Assembly: GCF_964355755.1 (NCBI RefSeq)
Contig: NC_092670.1
Location: 8,493,201-8,557,200, forward strand
DNA length: 64,000 nucleotides
Source: Antedon mediterranea
Lineage: Eukaryota > Echinodermata > Crinoidea > Comatulida > Antedonidae
Direction: 5' to 3'
Shown: positions 11,701 through 23,980 of the stretch, one piece after another
Layout: each line of letters opens with the position of its first letter
Position numbering within the stretch: position 1 is the stretch's first letter
Program-made: the position numbers and the translations under genes
Notes under the pieces: generated by a model
Database searches by the model: none
What the model saw: only the letters and a program-made list of their open reading frames with translations
Told to the model about the DNA's origin: nothing

Positions 11701-12469
11701 CCAATGTTGAAAATTTTGCTGATGATACAGGAAGATGACCCTTGACATGAAGCATACATGTGTCAAGTGGTATTTAAAATATCTATTGGTTTTCAATTTA
11801 TAGTCAATCTACGCGACAATATTTTCATTAAACCAAAGTTTCTTGTACAACGACATATATGCGCGCATCTGCTGGCCAAGTTACAACATAACTGCTACCG
11901 CCGTTTTTTAAATTTGCATGCAACAAAAAATGAGCACAAAAATTGAAATTTTTGACAATAACAATAGGCTATCGCTCTACAGATAGCGAAAGCCTAATAA
12001 AAATAGAAATCAATTTTAGAAAACAAAACTTTAAGTTAAAATTTTGCATATTAATTGTATTTTGGAATGAAGTTATTGACATATTTTTAAAGTTGAAAGT
12101 AATATAAGTGCATTCTAGCTTTTAGATGAACGATAAGTAAAAAGCTTTGTTGCCTTGAAAACAATTCCAGGTGGGGACAACTAAATCGTATCCTAATAGT
12201 ATTAAAAGTCAATTTTTACTTCACAAGCTGCATCTATTTCAGCTTCGGTTACAGTACTTGCTTTTGCTGTCTGGAATAATAATACAGTACTGTATTTAAT
12301 AATGTATTATTATAAATAATTTGTAAACTATGGAAGTTTTCTTCCATAGTTATTTATAATTTTTTTAGCCTACAAAAGTTTCATTCTTTTTGCCTTTTAG
12401 TTGTTTTTTATGGAAATATTATCTTGAAACAAATCTGTGAAAAAAAATTCTCAAACCATGAATAGTCTA
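8701..12469. other. No gene seen; several short hairpins and a small tandem repeat
   Basis: Contents: a GC-rich patch at 8710-8730; a dispersed hairpin repeat at 9745-9790; a hairpin at about 10197-10221 (AAAATGCGA arms); an imprecise tandem repeat of AAAGTACTGTTAGATGTAAT at about 10575-10660; a 14-bp-arm hairpin at about 11081-11115 (AAATGAGTCCAAAT arms); and a hairpin at about 12327-12351. None shows direct repeats at its ends. The 5' exons of the downstream zinc-finger gene may lie here but were not found. Confidence 0.35.
9745..9790 (-). repeat. Dispersed hairpin repeat, copy related to 28866-28910
   Basis: A perfect palindromic core AACTCGTCAC/GGTGACGAGTT sits next to CTAGATTTG. The reverse complement matches 28866-28910, including GACGAGTTCAAATCTAG, which resembles a tRNA T-arm/B-box. 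A tRNA-derived SINE fragment is possible but unproven. Confidence 0.35.
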
Positions 12470-12610
12470 AGATAAGATAAGATAAGATAAGATAACTTTT
12501 ATTGATCCTCAAAAAGGAAATTCATTGCTCGTCATAATAACAAAGAAAACACTATAAAAACAAATATAGCATAAAACCATTCATATAAAAACATCTAAAA
12601 AATTACAATA
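12470..12610 (-). mobile_element. 3' tail of a non-LTR retroelement (antisense)
   Basis: (AAGAT)n is followed by ACTTTTATTGATCCTCAAAAAGGAAATTC. This microsatellite plus TTTATTGATCC...GGAAATT block is the usual 3' end of L2/CR1-like elements, read here in antisense. It lies in the intron just upstream of the zinc-finger exon. Confidence 0.45.
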
Positions 12611-12660
12611 TAAAATTATCTTCTAAGTCTATTATTATTAGTTAATTTATTTTCTTTCAG

Positions 12661-15600
12661 ATTACAGAATACAGCATGAAATATAAATGTGAACACTGTG
12701 GAGTTAAGTTGGAATTCAGTGACTTGAAAGAACATTTAGGATTACACAATCATTCTAAAGAAATAAAATGTGAGCTCTGTGAAGATACAATTGACAAGTG
12801 TAAGCTACATAATCAGACACCATATGAATGTGATCATGAGGAGGAAGGAAATCGGAATTTGAAAAAACATTTGAGCACAAACACAGGAGAGACACCATAT
12901 GAATGTGAACATGAGAAGGAAGGAAATAGGAATTTGAAAAAACATTTGAGCACAAACACAGGAGAGACACCATATGAATGTGAGCATGAGAAGGAAGGAA
13001 ATAGGAATTTGAAAAAACATTTGAGCACAAATACGGGAGAGACACCATATGAATGTGAGCATGAGAAGGAAGGAAATCGGAATTTGAAAAAACATTTGAG
13101 CACAAACACAGGAGAGACACCATATGAATGTGAGCATGAGAAGGAAGGAATTCGGAATTTGAAAAAACATTTGAGCACAAACACAGGAGAGACACCATAT
13201 GAATGTGAGCATGAGAAGGAAGGAATTCGGAATTTGAAAAAACATTTGAGCACAAACACAGGAGAGACACCATATGAATGTGAGCATGAGAAGGAAGGAA
13301 ATAGGAATTTGAAAAAACATTTGAGCACAAACACAGGAGAGACACCATATGAATGTGAACATGAGAAGGAAGGAAATTGGAATTTGAAAAAACATTTGAG
13401 CACAAATACGGGAGAGACACCATATGAATGTGAACATGAGAAGGAAGGAAATCGGAATTTGAAAAAACATTTGAGCACAAACACAGGAGAGACACCATAT
13501 GAATGTGAGCATGAGAAGGAAGGAATTCGGAATTTGAAAAAACATTTGAGCACAAACACAGGAGAGACACCATATGAATGTGAGCATGAGAAGGAAGGAA
13601 ATAGGAATTTGAAAAAACATTTGAGCACAAACACAGGAGAGACACCATATGAATGTGAACATGAGAAGGAAGGAAATTGGAATTTGAAAAAACATTTGAG
13701 CACAAACACAGGAGAGACACCATATGAATGTGAGCATGAGAAAGAAGGAAATAGGAATTTGAAAAAACATTTGAGCACAAAAACAGGAGAGACACCATAT
13801 GAATGTGAGCATGAGAAAGAAGGAAATCTGAATTTAAAAAAACATTTGAGCACAAACACAGGAGAGACACCATATGAATGTGAGCATGAGAAGGAAGGAA
13901 ATAGGAATTTGAAAAAACATTTGAGCACAAACACAGGAGAGACACCATATGAATGTGAGCATGAGAAGGAAGGAAATAGGAATTTGAAAAAACATTTGAG
14001 CACAAACACAGGAGAGACACCATATGAATGTGAGCATGAGAAGGAAGGAAATTGGATTTTGAAAACACATTTGAGCACAAAAACAGGAGAGACACCATAT
14101 GAATGTGAACATTGTGGGAAGAAATTTAAACAAAGCTGGAATTTGAAAATGCATTTGAGAAAACACACAAGAGCGACACCATATGAAAATTGTGGTATGA
14201 AATTTAATCAAAATTTAAAGATTCTATTGAGAAAATACACAGGAGAGACACCATATGATTGTGAACATGGTGGTAAGAAATTTAAACAAAATGGAAATTG
14301 GAAAATACATTTGAGAAAACACAAAAGAGAGGCACCATATGAATGTGAACATTGTGGAATGAAATTTACACGGAATGCTACTTTGTCAGCACATTTAAAA
14401 ACACATAACACACCTTATGAATGTGAACATTGTGGGAAGAAATTTAAATGGAAGCTTACTTTGGAAACACATTTGAGAACACACAAAAGAGAGGCATCAT
14501 ATGAATGTGAAAATTGTGGGAAGAAATTTAGAAAAAATGTAAATTTAAAAATGCATTTAAGAATACACACAAGAGAGACACCATATGAATGTGAACATTG
14601 TGGTAAGAAATTTAAACAATATGGAAATTTGAAAATGCATTTGAGAACACACACAATAGAGACACCATATGAACGTGAACATTGTGGTAAGAAATTTAAA
14701 CAAAGTGGAAGTTTGAAGATACATTTGAGAACACACACAGGAGAGACACCATATGAATGTCAACATTGTGGACAGAAATTTAAACAAAATGGAAATTTTA
14801 AAATGCATTTGAGAACACACACAGGAAAGACACCATATGAATGTCAACATTGTGGACAGAAATTTAAACAAAATGGAAATTTGAAAATGCATTTGAGAAC
14901 ACACACAGGAAAGACACCATATGAATGTGAACATTGTGGTAAAAAATTTAAACAAAATGAACATTTGAAGATACATTTGAGAACACAGGCAGGAGAGACA
15001 CCATATGAATGTGAACATTGGGGTATGAAATTTAAACAAAGTGGAAGTTTAAAGATACATTTGAGAACACACACAGGAGAGACACCATATGAATGTGAAC
15101 ATTGTGGTAAGAAATTTAAACAAAATGGACATTTGAAAATGCATTTGAGAACACACACAGGAGAGACACCATATGAATGTCAACATTGTGGACAGAAATT
15201 TAAACGAAATGAACATTTGAAAAGACATTTGAGAACACACACAGGAGAGACACCATATGAATGTGAACATTGTGGTAAGAAATTTAAACACAGTGGGGAC
15301 TTGAAAAAACATTTGAGAATACACACAGGAGAGGCACCATATGAATGTGAACATTGTGGTAAGAAATTTAAACAAAATGGGGTTTTGAAAAGACATTTGA
15401 GAACACACACAAGAAAGGCACCATATGAATGTGAACATTGTGGTAAGAAATTTAAACACAGTGGGGACTTGAAAAAACGTTTGAGAATACACACAGGAGA
15501 GGCACCATATGAATGTGAACATTGTGGTAAGAAATTTAAACAAAGTAGAAGTTTGAAGATACATTTGAGAACACACACAGGAGAGACACCATATGAATGT

Positions 15601-16773
15601 CAACATTGTGGACAGAAATTTAAAAACAATGGAAATTTGAATATACATTTGAGAATACACACAGGAGAGACACCATATGAATGTCAACATTGTGGAAAGA
15701 AATTTAAACAAAATGGAAATTTGAAAAAGCATTTGAGAATACACACAGGAGAGACACCATATGAATGTGAACATTGTGGTAAAAAATTTAAACAAAATGA
15801 ACATTTGAAGATACATTTGAGAACACACACAGGAGAGACACCATATGAATGTCAACATTGTGGACAGAAATTTAAAAACAATGGAAATTTGAATATACAT
15901 TTGAGAATACACACAGGAGAGACACCATATGAATGTGAACATTGTGGTAAAAAATTTAAACAAAATGAACATTTGAAGATACATTTGAGAACACACACAG
16001 GAGAGACACCATATGAATGTCAACATTGTGGACAGAAATTTAAACTAAGCTGGAATTTGAATATGCATTTGAGAACACACACAGGAGAGACACCATATGA
16101 ATGTCAACATTGTGGACAGAAATTTAAACAAAATGGAAATTTGAAAATTCATTTGAGAACACACACAGGAGAGACACCATATGAATGTGAACATTGTGGT
16201 AAGAAATTTAAACAAAGTGGAAGTTTGAAGATACATTTGAGAACACACACAGGAGAGACACCATATGAATGTGAACATTGTGGTAAGAAATTTAAACAAA
16301 GTGGAAGTTTGAAGATACATTTGAGAACACACACAGGAGAGACACCATATGAATGTGCACATTGTGGTAAGAAATTTAAACACAATGGGGACTTGAAAAG
16401 ACATTTGAGAATACACACAAGAGAGGCACCATATGAATGTGAACATTGTGGTAAGAAATTTAAACAAAGTGGAAGTTTGAAGATACATTTGAGAACACAC
16501 ACAGGAGAGACACCATATGAATGTGCACATTGTGGTAAGAAATTTAAACACAATGGGGACTTGAAAAGACATTTGAGAATACACACAAGAGAGACACCAT
16601 ATGAATGTGAACATTGTGGTAAGAAATTTAAACAAAATGGGGTTTTGAAAAGACATTTGAGAACACACACTAGAAAGGCACCATATGAATGTGAACATTG
16701 TGGAACGAAATTTACACGGAATGCTACTTTGAATGCACATTTAAAAACACATAACACACCTTATGAAATTTAA
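12661..16773 (+). CDS. C2H2 zinc-finger protein with a 17-unit degenerate finger array (1365 aa, start 12676)
   Basis: Probable sequence-specific DNA-binding nuclear protein. The exon follows an acceptor (TTTTCTTTCAG) ending at 12660. ATG at 12676 matches the conserved start MK[YC]KCEHCG of the paralogue at 22016. Residues 1-47 hold an N-terminal finger-like module. Residues 48-472 are 17 copies of a 25-aa unit, TPYECEHEKEG..NLKKHLSTNTGE, with only one Cys and one His. Residues 473-1360 are 32 finger repeats on the [15 protein letters not shown] plan, most with all four ligands. Ligands are lost in repeats 2, 3, 8, 11, 12 and 17 (for example CEHWG at 12, LRTQ at 11). No KRAB, SCAN or BTB domain is visible. 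DNA target unknown. The stop follows HNTPYEI, and decayed finger sequence continues downstream, so the gene may once have been longer. Confidence 0.8.
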   Translation: MTEYSMKYKCEHCGVKLEFSDLKEHLGLHNHSKEIKCELCEDTIDKCKLHNQTPYECDHEEEGNRNLKKHLSTNTGETPYECEHEKEGNRNLKKHLSTNTGETPYECEHEKEGNRNLKKHLSTNTGETPYECEHEKEGNRNLKKHLSTNTGETPYECEHEKEGIRNLKKHLSTNTGETPYECEHEKEGIRNLKKHLSTNTGETPYECEHEKEGNRNLKKHLSTNTGETPYECEHEKEGNWNLKKHLSTNTGETPYECEHEKEGNRNLKKHLSTNTGETPYECEHEKEGIRNLKKHLSTNTGETPYECEHEKEGNRNLKKHLSTNTGETPYECEHEKEGNWNLKKHLSTNTGETPYECEHEKEGNRNLKKHLSTKTGETPYECEHEKEGNLNLKKHLSTNTGETPYECEHEKEGNRNLKKHLSTNTGETPYECEHEKEGNRNLKKHLSTNTGETPYECEHEKEGNWILKTHLSTKTGETPYECEHCGKKFKQSWNLKMHLRKHTRATPYENCGMKFNQNLKILLRKYTGETPYDCEHGGKKFKQNGNWKIHLRKHKREAPYECEHCGMKFTRNATLSAHLKTHNTPYECEHCGKKFKWKLTLETHLRTHKREASYECENCGKKFRKNVNLKMHLRIHTRETPYECEHCGKKFKQYGNLKMHLRTHTIETPYEREHCGKKFKQSGSLKIHLRTHTGETPYECQHCGQKFKQNGNFKMHLRTHTGKTPYECQHCGQKFKQNGNLKMHLRTHTGKTPYECEHCGKKFKQNEHLKIHLRTQAGETPYECEHWGMKFKQSGSLKIHLRTHTGETPYECEHCGKKFKQNGHLKMHLRTHTGETPYECQHCGQKFKRNEHLKRHLRTHTGETPYECEHCGKKFKHSGDLKKHLRIHTGEAPYECEHCGKKFKQNGVLKRHLRTHTRKAPYECEHCGKKFKHSGDLKKRLRIHTGEAPYECEHCGKKFKQSRSLKIHLRTHTGETPYECQHCGQKFKNNGNLNIHLRIHTGETPYECQHCGKKFKQNGNLKKHLRIHTGETPYECEHCGKKFKQNEHLKIHLRTHTGETPYECQHCGQKFKNNGNLNIHLRIHTGETPYECEHCGKKFKQNEHLKIHLRTHTGETPYECQHCGQKFKLSWNLNMHLRTHTGETPYECQHCGQKFKQNGNLKIHLRTHTGETPYECEHCGKKFKQSGSLKIHLRTHTGETPYECEHCGKKFKQSGSLKIHLRTHTGETPYECAHCGKKFKHNGDLKRHLRIHTREAPYECEHCGKKFKQSGSLKIHLRTHTGETPYECAHCGKKFKHNGDLKRHLRIHTRETPYECEHCGKKFKQNGVLKRHLRTHTRKAPYECEHCGTKFTRNATLNAHLKTHNTPYEI
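12817..14091 (+). repeat. 17 x 75-bp coding tandem repeat (degenerate finger array)
   Basis: Seventeen exact-length 75-bp units (phase marker CCATAT at 12820, then every 75 bp to 14095) are nearly identical in DNA. Variation is largely confined to one codon pair: NR, IR, NW or NL. Units 6-9 and 10-13 repeat the order IR-NR-NW-NR, a 300-bp higher-order duplication. Each unit is 9 bp shorter than the 84-bp finger from which it evidently derives. Confidence 0.95.
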
Positions 16774-16784
16774 ATGGAAGCCAA

Positions 16785-18105
<1,321 letters not shown>

Positions 18106-18337
18106 TTAATGTTCTGTGTGTTGCTGTTTTTTGTTTTGTTTAAAGTACACACACACTTTCAATTCTAAATGTACACTCTTTTACTTATTAGTTAGTAAAT
18201 TGTTATAACATTTATTATAATACTATGATACCATAGGACTTAATTATTGTATTATTTTAATTCACGTTATCATAATATTATACATTTTGGGTTTTGTTTA
18301 CACTTTGTTTCGTTTGTGATATTTTTTTCAAAAATTA

Positions 18338-19645
18338 TAATAAACCCTTTCTATGATTTATAATGTACAGTAGCCTTCCTATGTAATAAACCCTTTCTAT
18401 GATTTATAATGTACAGTAGCCTTCCTATGTAATAAACCCTTTCTATGATTTATAATGTACAGTAGCCTTCCTATATAATAAACCCTTTCTATGATTTATA
18501 TTGTACAGTAGCCTTCCTATGTAATAAACCCTTTCTATGATTTATAATGTACAGTAGCCTTCCTATGTAATAAACCCTTTCTATGATTTATAATGTACAG
18601 TAGCCTTCCTATGTAATAAACCCTTTCTATGATTTATAATGTACAGTAGCCTTCCTATGTAATAAACCCTTTCTATGATTTATAATGTACAGTAGCCTTC
18701 CTATGTAATAAACCCTTACTAAGATTTATAATGTACAGTAGCCTTCCTATGTAATAAAGCCTTTCTATGATTTATAATGTACAGTAGCCTTCCTATGTAA
18801 TAAACCCTTTCTATGATTTATAATGTACAGTAGCCTTCCTATGTAATAAACCCTTACTAAGATTTATAATGTACAGTAGCCTTCCTATGTAATAAAGCCT
18901 TTCTATGATTTATAATGTACAGTAGCCTTCCTATGTAATAAAGCCTTTCTATGATTTATAATGTACAGTAGCCTTCCTATGTAATAAACCCTTTCTATGA
19001 TTTATAATGTACAGTAGCCTTCCTATGTAATAAAGCCTTTCTATGATTTATAATGTACAGTAGCCTTCCTATGTAATAAACCCTTTCTATGATTTATAAT
19101 GTACAGTAGCCTTCCTATGTAATAAAGCCTTTCTATGATTTATAATGTACAGTAGCCTTCCTATGTAATAAAGCCTTTCTATGATTTATAATGTACAGTA
19201 GCCTTCCTATGTAATAAAGCCTTTCTATGATTTATAATGTACAGTAGCCTTCCTATGTAATAAAGCCTTTCTATGATTTATAATGTACAGTAGCCTTCCT
19301 ATGTAATAAAGCCTTTCTATGATTTATAATGTACAGTAGCCTTCCTATGTAATAAAGCCTTTCTATGATTTATAATGTACAGTAGCCTTCCTATGTAATA
19401 AAGCCTTTCTATGATTTATAATGTACAGTAGCCTTCCTATGTAATAAAGCCTTTCTATGATTTATAATGTACAGTAGCCTTCCTATGTAATAAAGCCTTT
19501 CTATGATTTATAATGTACAGTAGCCTTCCTATGTAATAAACCCTTTCTATGATTTATAATGTACAGTAGCCTTCCTATGTAATAAAGCCTTTCTATGATT
19601 TATAATGTACAGTAGCCTTCCTATGTAATAAAGCCTTTCTATGAT
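18338..19645 (+). repeat. 46-bp minisatellite, 28 copies, each with AATAAA
   Basis: The unit starts AATAAACCCTTTCTATGATT and continues TATAATGTACAGTAGCCTTC. GTACAGTAG recurs every 46 bp from 18365 to 19607, giving 28 copies plus a partial. The first copies read AAACCC and later copies mostly AAAGCC. A TTACTAAGA variant appears at about 18717 and again 138 bp (three units) later, showing multi-unit duplication. Each copy carries the canonical polyadenylation hexamer AATAAA on the plus strand, downstream of the zinc-finger gene. Confidence 0.95.
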
Positions 19646-20514
19646 TTTTATTTCAAAGTAAGAGTTTTCTTTTATAGTCGGTTCATTTTTGTAACAATAA
19701 AATCAAGTTTTATTCAAGGTACTGTATAATATACTATTTTCTTTGTGTATATTTGTAAACACATGGCGACAACAGGGGATAGATAGATACTATTTTGTAA
19801 TTTATATTTTTATGTTGAAGTTGAGGTATTGAGCAGAGGTACACTATAGGTTATGTTTTGGAAAAAAAAGTGTATACTGTAGTCATTAGAATTATAAAGT
19901 ACTGTAGTTATATTATAGATAACTGATTTTGCTGCAGTTTTGAAATCGATCAGAATATTCAAAACTTAATGTTGTTACGTGTTGTCAAAAGAATTGACAC
20001 AACAATGTAACACTCAATCCAAGGAGTAACAACTCTCTTCTAAATCCAATTATTAAAGTGGAATTTCAATACAATTCTGCATAATTGGCGTTATACAGTA
20101 TACTGTAAAGGCAGTGACGATCCGCTATTAGATCTCTAGATAAAGCCTTTCCCCACCCACTCTACACAATGGTAGAGTGGGTCGGTTATAATGTCTCGGG
20201 TCGTTACTCAACAAGTACTCTTACAGCATCTAAATAGATAATTCAATTTTCATAATTATACTCTCAACCAATCAAATACCGTAAATAAGTACTTGTCTGC
20301 CAGTCTATGATCCTATTTATTGCTGAGGAATGCCATTCAGTTGTATACAGTGGCAGCGAGAGAACGACTGAGGAAGACGATAATTATCATTGAGGTAGGT
20401 ACACGTTCCTAAACTAAAATATTGATTATGAGACAATCGGCGTGTGTGTTTCTTATAATTGTTAGCAGGATTACTCGAAAATGTATTGCCGATTTTCATA
20501 TGATTTTAAATTTT
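19646..20514. other. No gene seen
   Basis: AT-rich sequence. An 11-bp-arm hairpin (ACCCACTCTAC and its complement) lies at about 20155-20182, without direct repeats at its ends. The minus-strand frame at 20317-20499 shows no recognisable feature. Confidence 0.35.
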
Positions 20515-21440
20515 TCATTTCATTTATTTCAATATCATTATCGCAGCCTTAGCTGAATTACAAAGATTTTTACATTTGTTCAATATTAAAATTTGTATAA
20601 AAGTATAAAACCAATGATAATTATATATAAAAAAGGAGGCAATTTACACAAGAAATACAATACAGGAACATTAAAAAAATTTAGCTTAAAATATTAAAAT
20701 AGAAAAAAAAAAAAAAAAAAACACCTAAAAGCATCAATAAGAATCGCAAAGCTGTACTGGGTGATATATACTGATTATTCATTTAGAAGCGAGATAAGGT
20801 ATGGTATTGCACTTTTTCTATATCTTTCAACTCTGCATTTGGGTTGTTGATACTTTACACGTCTTTGTTTCATGTTACTTACATTCTTCACTGGAAACCA
20901 TTTTCCAAAATGAATACTTTTTGAACAATTCAGAGCAAACTTATAGCATAGATTACGCCTTCTATCAGATAAAGTGTCTAGAGAAAGATCATTGAGTGCT
21001 TGGTCATAAGATATGTAGTCATTACACAATATTATTCTGCAAGCCCTTTTTTGGACAGATTCTATCATATCACTTTGTTTCTTAGTGAGACTAGAATGCC
21101 ATACTGGGACAGCATATTCAACACTTGGTCTTATGTAACTCTTAAATACATCTACAAGATCAAATTTCGGAAGATTGAACTTTCTTAATCTACATAATAT
21201 ATGCAGACGTCTGCTGGCTTTGGATACAATTTCTTTAACATTACGGTCCCATTTGAGGTTAGCTTGTATCCATAAACCTAGTAACTTAGTTTCATTAACG
21301 ATTTCAATTGTAGCATTACCAATGAAAAGGGGTTCAAGTTCATAATGATTTCTTTGAAAGTTAAAATACATAGTTTTACATTTAGTTGGGTTAAGTGTTA
21401 GTTTGTTAAAAGATAGGTTCATAGCTGTATGGGAACACGT
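20515..21440 (-). mobile_element. 5'-truncated CR1/L2-like LINE fragment
   Basis: The open frame (minus, 21422 to 20775, 215 aa) encodes the C-terminal part of a non-LTR ORF2: LTLNPTKCKTMYF, ETKLLGLWIQANLKW, YIRPSVEYAVPVWHSSLTK, and a Cys/Arg-rich end (QPKCRVERYRKSAIPYL). The polymerase motifs are absent. A related end ([17 protein letters not shown]) is present in the LINE at 26.8 kb, so both belong to related families. The 3' region extends to about 20515. Confidence 0.75.
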
Positions 21441-21964
21441 TATTCAATTTCACATGACTAGTAGGGTAAATATCAAGCTGACCACAGCAATGGAAAGTTT
21501 CACCATAGGGATTTTCATTCCTTATTTCGTATTTGTTGATATGTGGCATTGGCCCTCACAATTAACACTCTAAATATCTATTTTGTTGGTAATGTATTGT
21601 ATAGGGCTTGGTTCTATTTGATACGGCTTGGTAATTAGGAGGACCCCGATTTATGTTTCTTTACCCAGAAAAAATAGTAGGCCTAAATGCCTTAAAATAA
21701 CGCAAGCTAATATCACTCGACGCTCAAAATAATCCGTTAGCATTAGGCCTCAGTAGTAAATCTAATGAAAATAAAAACTTTATACACGACATTAAAGTCG
21801 AATACGCCAATTTTAAATTCGTTGACATTATTTTTTTACAAAACTACTGTATGTACATAAGTTTGTTTTGCAATATAGTGTAGCTAATAGAATAGTACTA
21901 CTAAGTATAGCCTGGAGGAAGTAGAATTATAGTTTTGACAATTGTACATTTTTTAGATTTATTG

Positions 21965-23347
21965 ATGAATGAATACGACTTCAACAAAGAAGAATTTAAC
22001 AGTGTAAATACCAACATGAAATGCAAATGTGAACACTGTGGATATGAATTTGAGTTCAGGGATTTAAAGGAACATTTAGGAATACACGTACATAGTAAAG
22101 AGTTTAAATGTGAAAACTCCGAGGATTTTTTGCTAAATGACCAAACACCATATTATGACTTTAAACATTGTAGGCCTAGAATTGAAGAAAGTAAACATTT
22201 TGGACTACCCATTGTCGAAAAAACTTCATATGAAATTGAACATTGTCGAAATGACGAAAGTGATAATTCAGGAAACACTGCCGTAGAAGCTTCGTATGAA
22301 TTAGAACATTGTCGAAATGAAGAAAATGAGAATTTGGGAAACACTTCTGAAGAAACATCGTATACTAAATCTGATGAAAATTGTGGAACTGAAGAAAGGG
22401 GTGATTTGGGAATTCACACTTTCGAAGAAACTTCGTTTGGTTGTGAAAATTGTGGGAAACAATTTAATAAAAGTGATGATTTAAAAAAACATTTTAAAAT
22501 TCACACAAGAGAGACACAACATGAATGTGAACATTGTGGGAAGACATTTAAACAGAATGCGAATTTGAAAAAGCATTTGAGAATACACACAGGAGAAGCA
22601 CCATTTGAATGTGAACACTGTGGGAAGAATTTTAAAGAAAGGGGGAATTTAAACAAGCATTTGCGGATGCATACAGGAGAGAAACCATATGATTGTGAAT
22701 ACTGTGGTAAGAAATTTAGATCTAGTGTAAATTTGACAAAACATTTGAGAGTACACACAGGAGAGAAGCCATATGAATGTGAACAGTGTCAAAGGAAATT
22801 TAAACACAGTGGGCAATTAAAAATACATTTTAGAACTCACACAGGGGAGACACCGTATGGATGTGAACATTGTGGAAAGAAATTTAAACAGAGAGTGATT
22901 TTGAGAGAACATTTGAGAATACACACAGGAAAGAAACCATATGAATGTATATTTTGCGCGAAGAACTTTAGAACTAGTAGTTATTTAAATATACATTTGA
23001 GATTACACACAGGATGCAAATCGTATGAATGTGAATATTGTTGACAGAAATTTATCACTAATGGGACATTAAAAAAACATTTGAGAATTCACACCGGAGA
23101 GACACCTTATGAATGTGAGCATTGTGGAAAGAAATTTAAACATAATGGATATTTAAAATTACATTTGAGAATACACACGGGAGAGAAACCATATAAATGT
23201 GAACAATGTGGAATACAATTTCAATGGGATAAAACCTTCAAAAGGCATCTAAAAACACACACACAGCTTAGAGACACTCTTTCAATCAATTACAAAATTA
23301 GAACTTACATATTTATTTTCACTCTGATTGTTAAAGCATTTGATTGA
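21965..23347 (+). CDS. C2H2 zinc-finger paralogue interrupted by an in-frame TGA
   Basis: The start is either M at 21965 ([11 protein letters not shown]), just after an acceptor-like TACATTTTTTAG, or M at 22016 (MKCKCEHCG), which aligns with the start of the gene at 12676. After the shared N-terminal module ([18 protein letters not shown]) come about four decayed finger-like repeats (SYE.EHCRN type). Canonical fingers follow (CENCGKQF onward; seven complete). The eighth reads CEYC, then TGA at 23042-23044 where a Gly codon is expected. The same frame continues through the rest of finger 8 and two more intact fingers to 23347. Either a recent nonsense allele, an assembly error or readthrough. 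Nuclear DNA-binding role inferred from the fold. Confidence 0.75.
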
Positions 23348-23980
23348 AAAGATGGAATTTCTCAATATAAAATATTGTGTTTTGGTAAAGATATGAGGCA
23401 CATATATTTTTTATTCTGTAGATGGATTCATGACAGAGAAATCAGTTTACTGAACATTTTTTTTAAGTTTTTCATATCTCCCTTTATTTTATGTTATTGT
23501 AAAGTGTATTGATTTTATGTATCGTATTCCTCGTTTTCGTCAGTCACAAAATAGTGTAATTATTATTTGTACAGTGTTACCGCTAGAATAGGCCTAAATA
23601 GTAACAATCGGTAATATTACGTGTGTTTACTCGCTTTTGAAATCTTTTCAATGTAAATTAAAGAGAAATAATATCAAATTGCACCATTCTAAAAATATTA
23701 ACAGTAAATATTCGTGCAACAACTTTTTAAACAAAATTAACTAGGGCAACTACATTGTAAATTATTGCATCTCTAAATTATTTATGGAGTGCTACGATAA
23801 CATGACTGATCTATTATATTTAAGTTATTGAAATGTTATTTCAATGTGATTTCATTATAACAGTGTTTACAATGTTATAGGCTTTGATTTATTTTTATAT
23901 TTGCTTTCATTTTAATTACTTTTATGTATGCAATCGTGTTTTCAATCAAATAGTTTATAGGCCAGTGTGTTTTGGAGTAT
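23348..23980. other. No gene seen; 3' flank of the second zinc-finger gene
   Basis: AT-rich, with no clear AATAAA close to the finger frame and no coding signal. Confidence 0.35.

Noticed and set aside
12755-14168. Minus-strand open frames of 335-447 aa opposite the zinc-finger array
   Set aside because: They mirror the 75-bp repeat: a unit of 25 codons without stops on one strand is also open on others. The peptides are simple repeats with no domain.
13834-16757. Many further minus-strand frames (up to 325 aa) opposite the canonical fingers
   Set aside because: The same effect of 84-bp periodicity; antisense of a clear finger gene.
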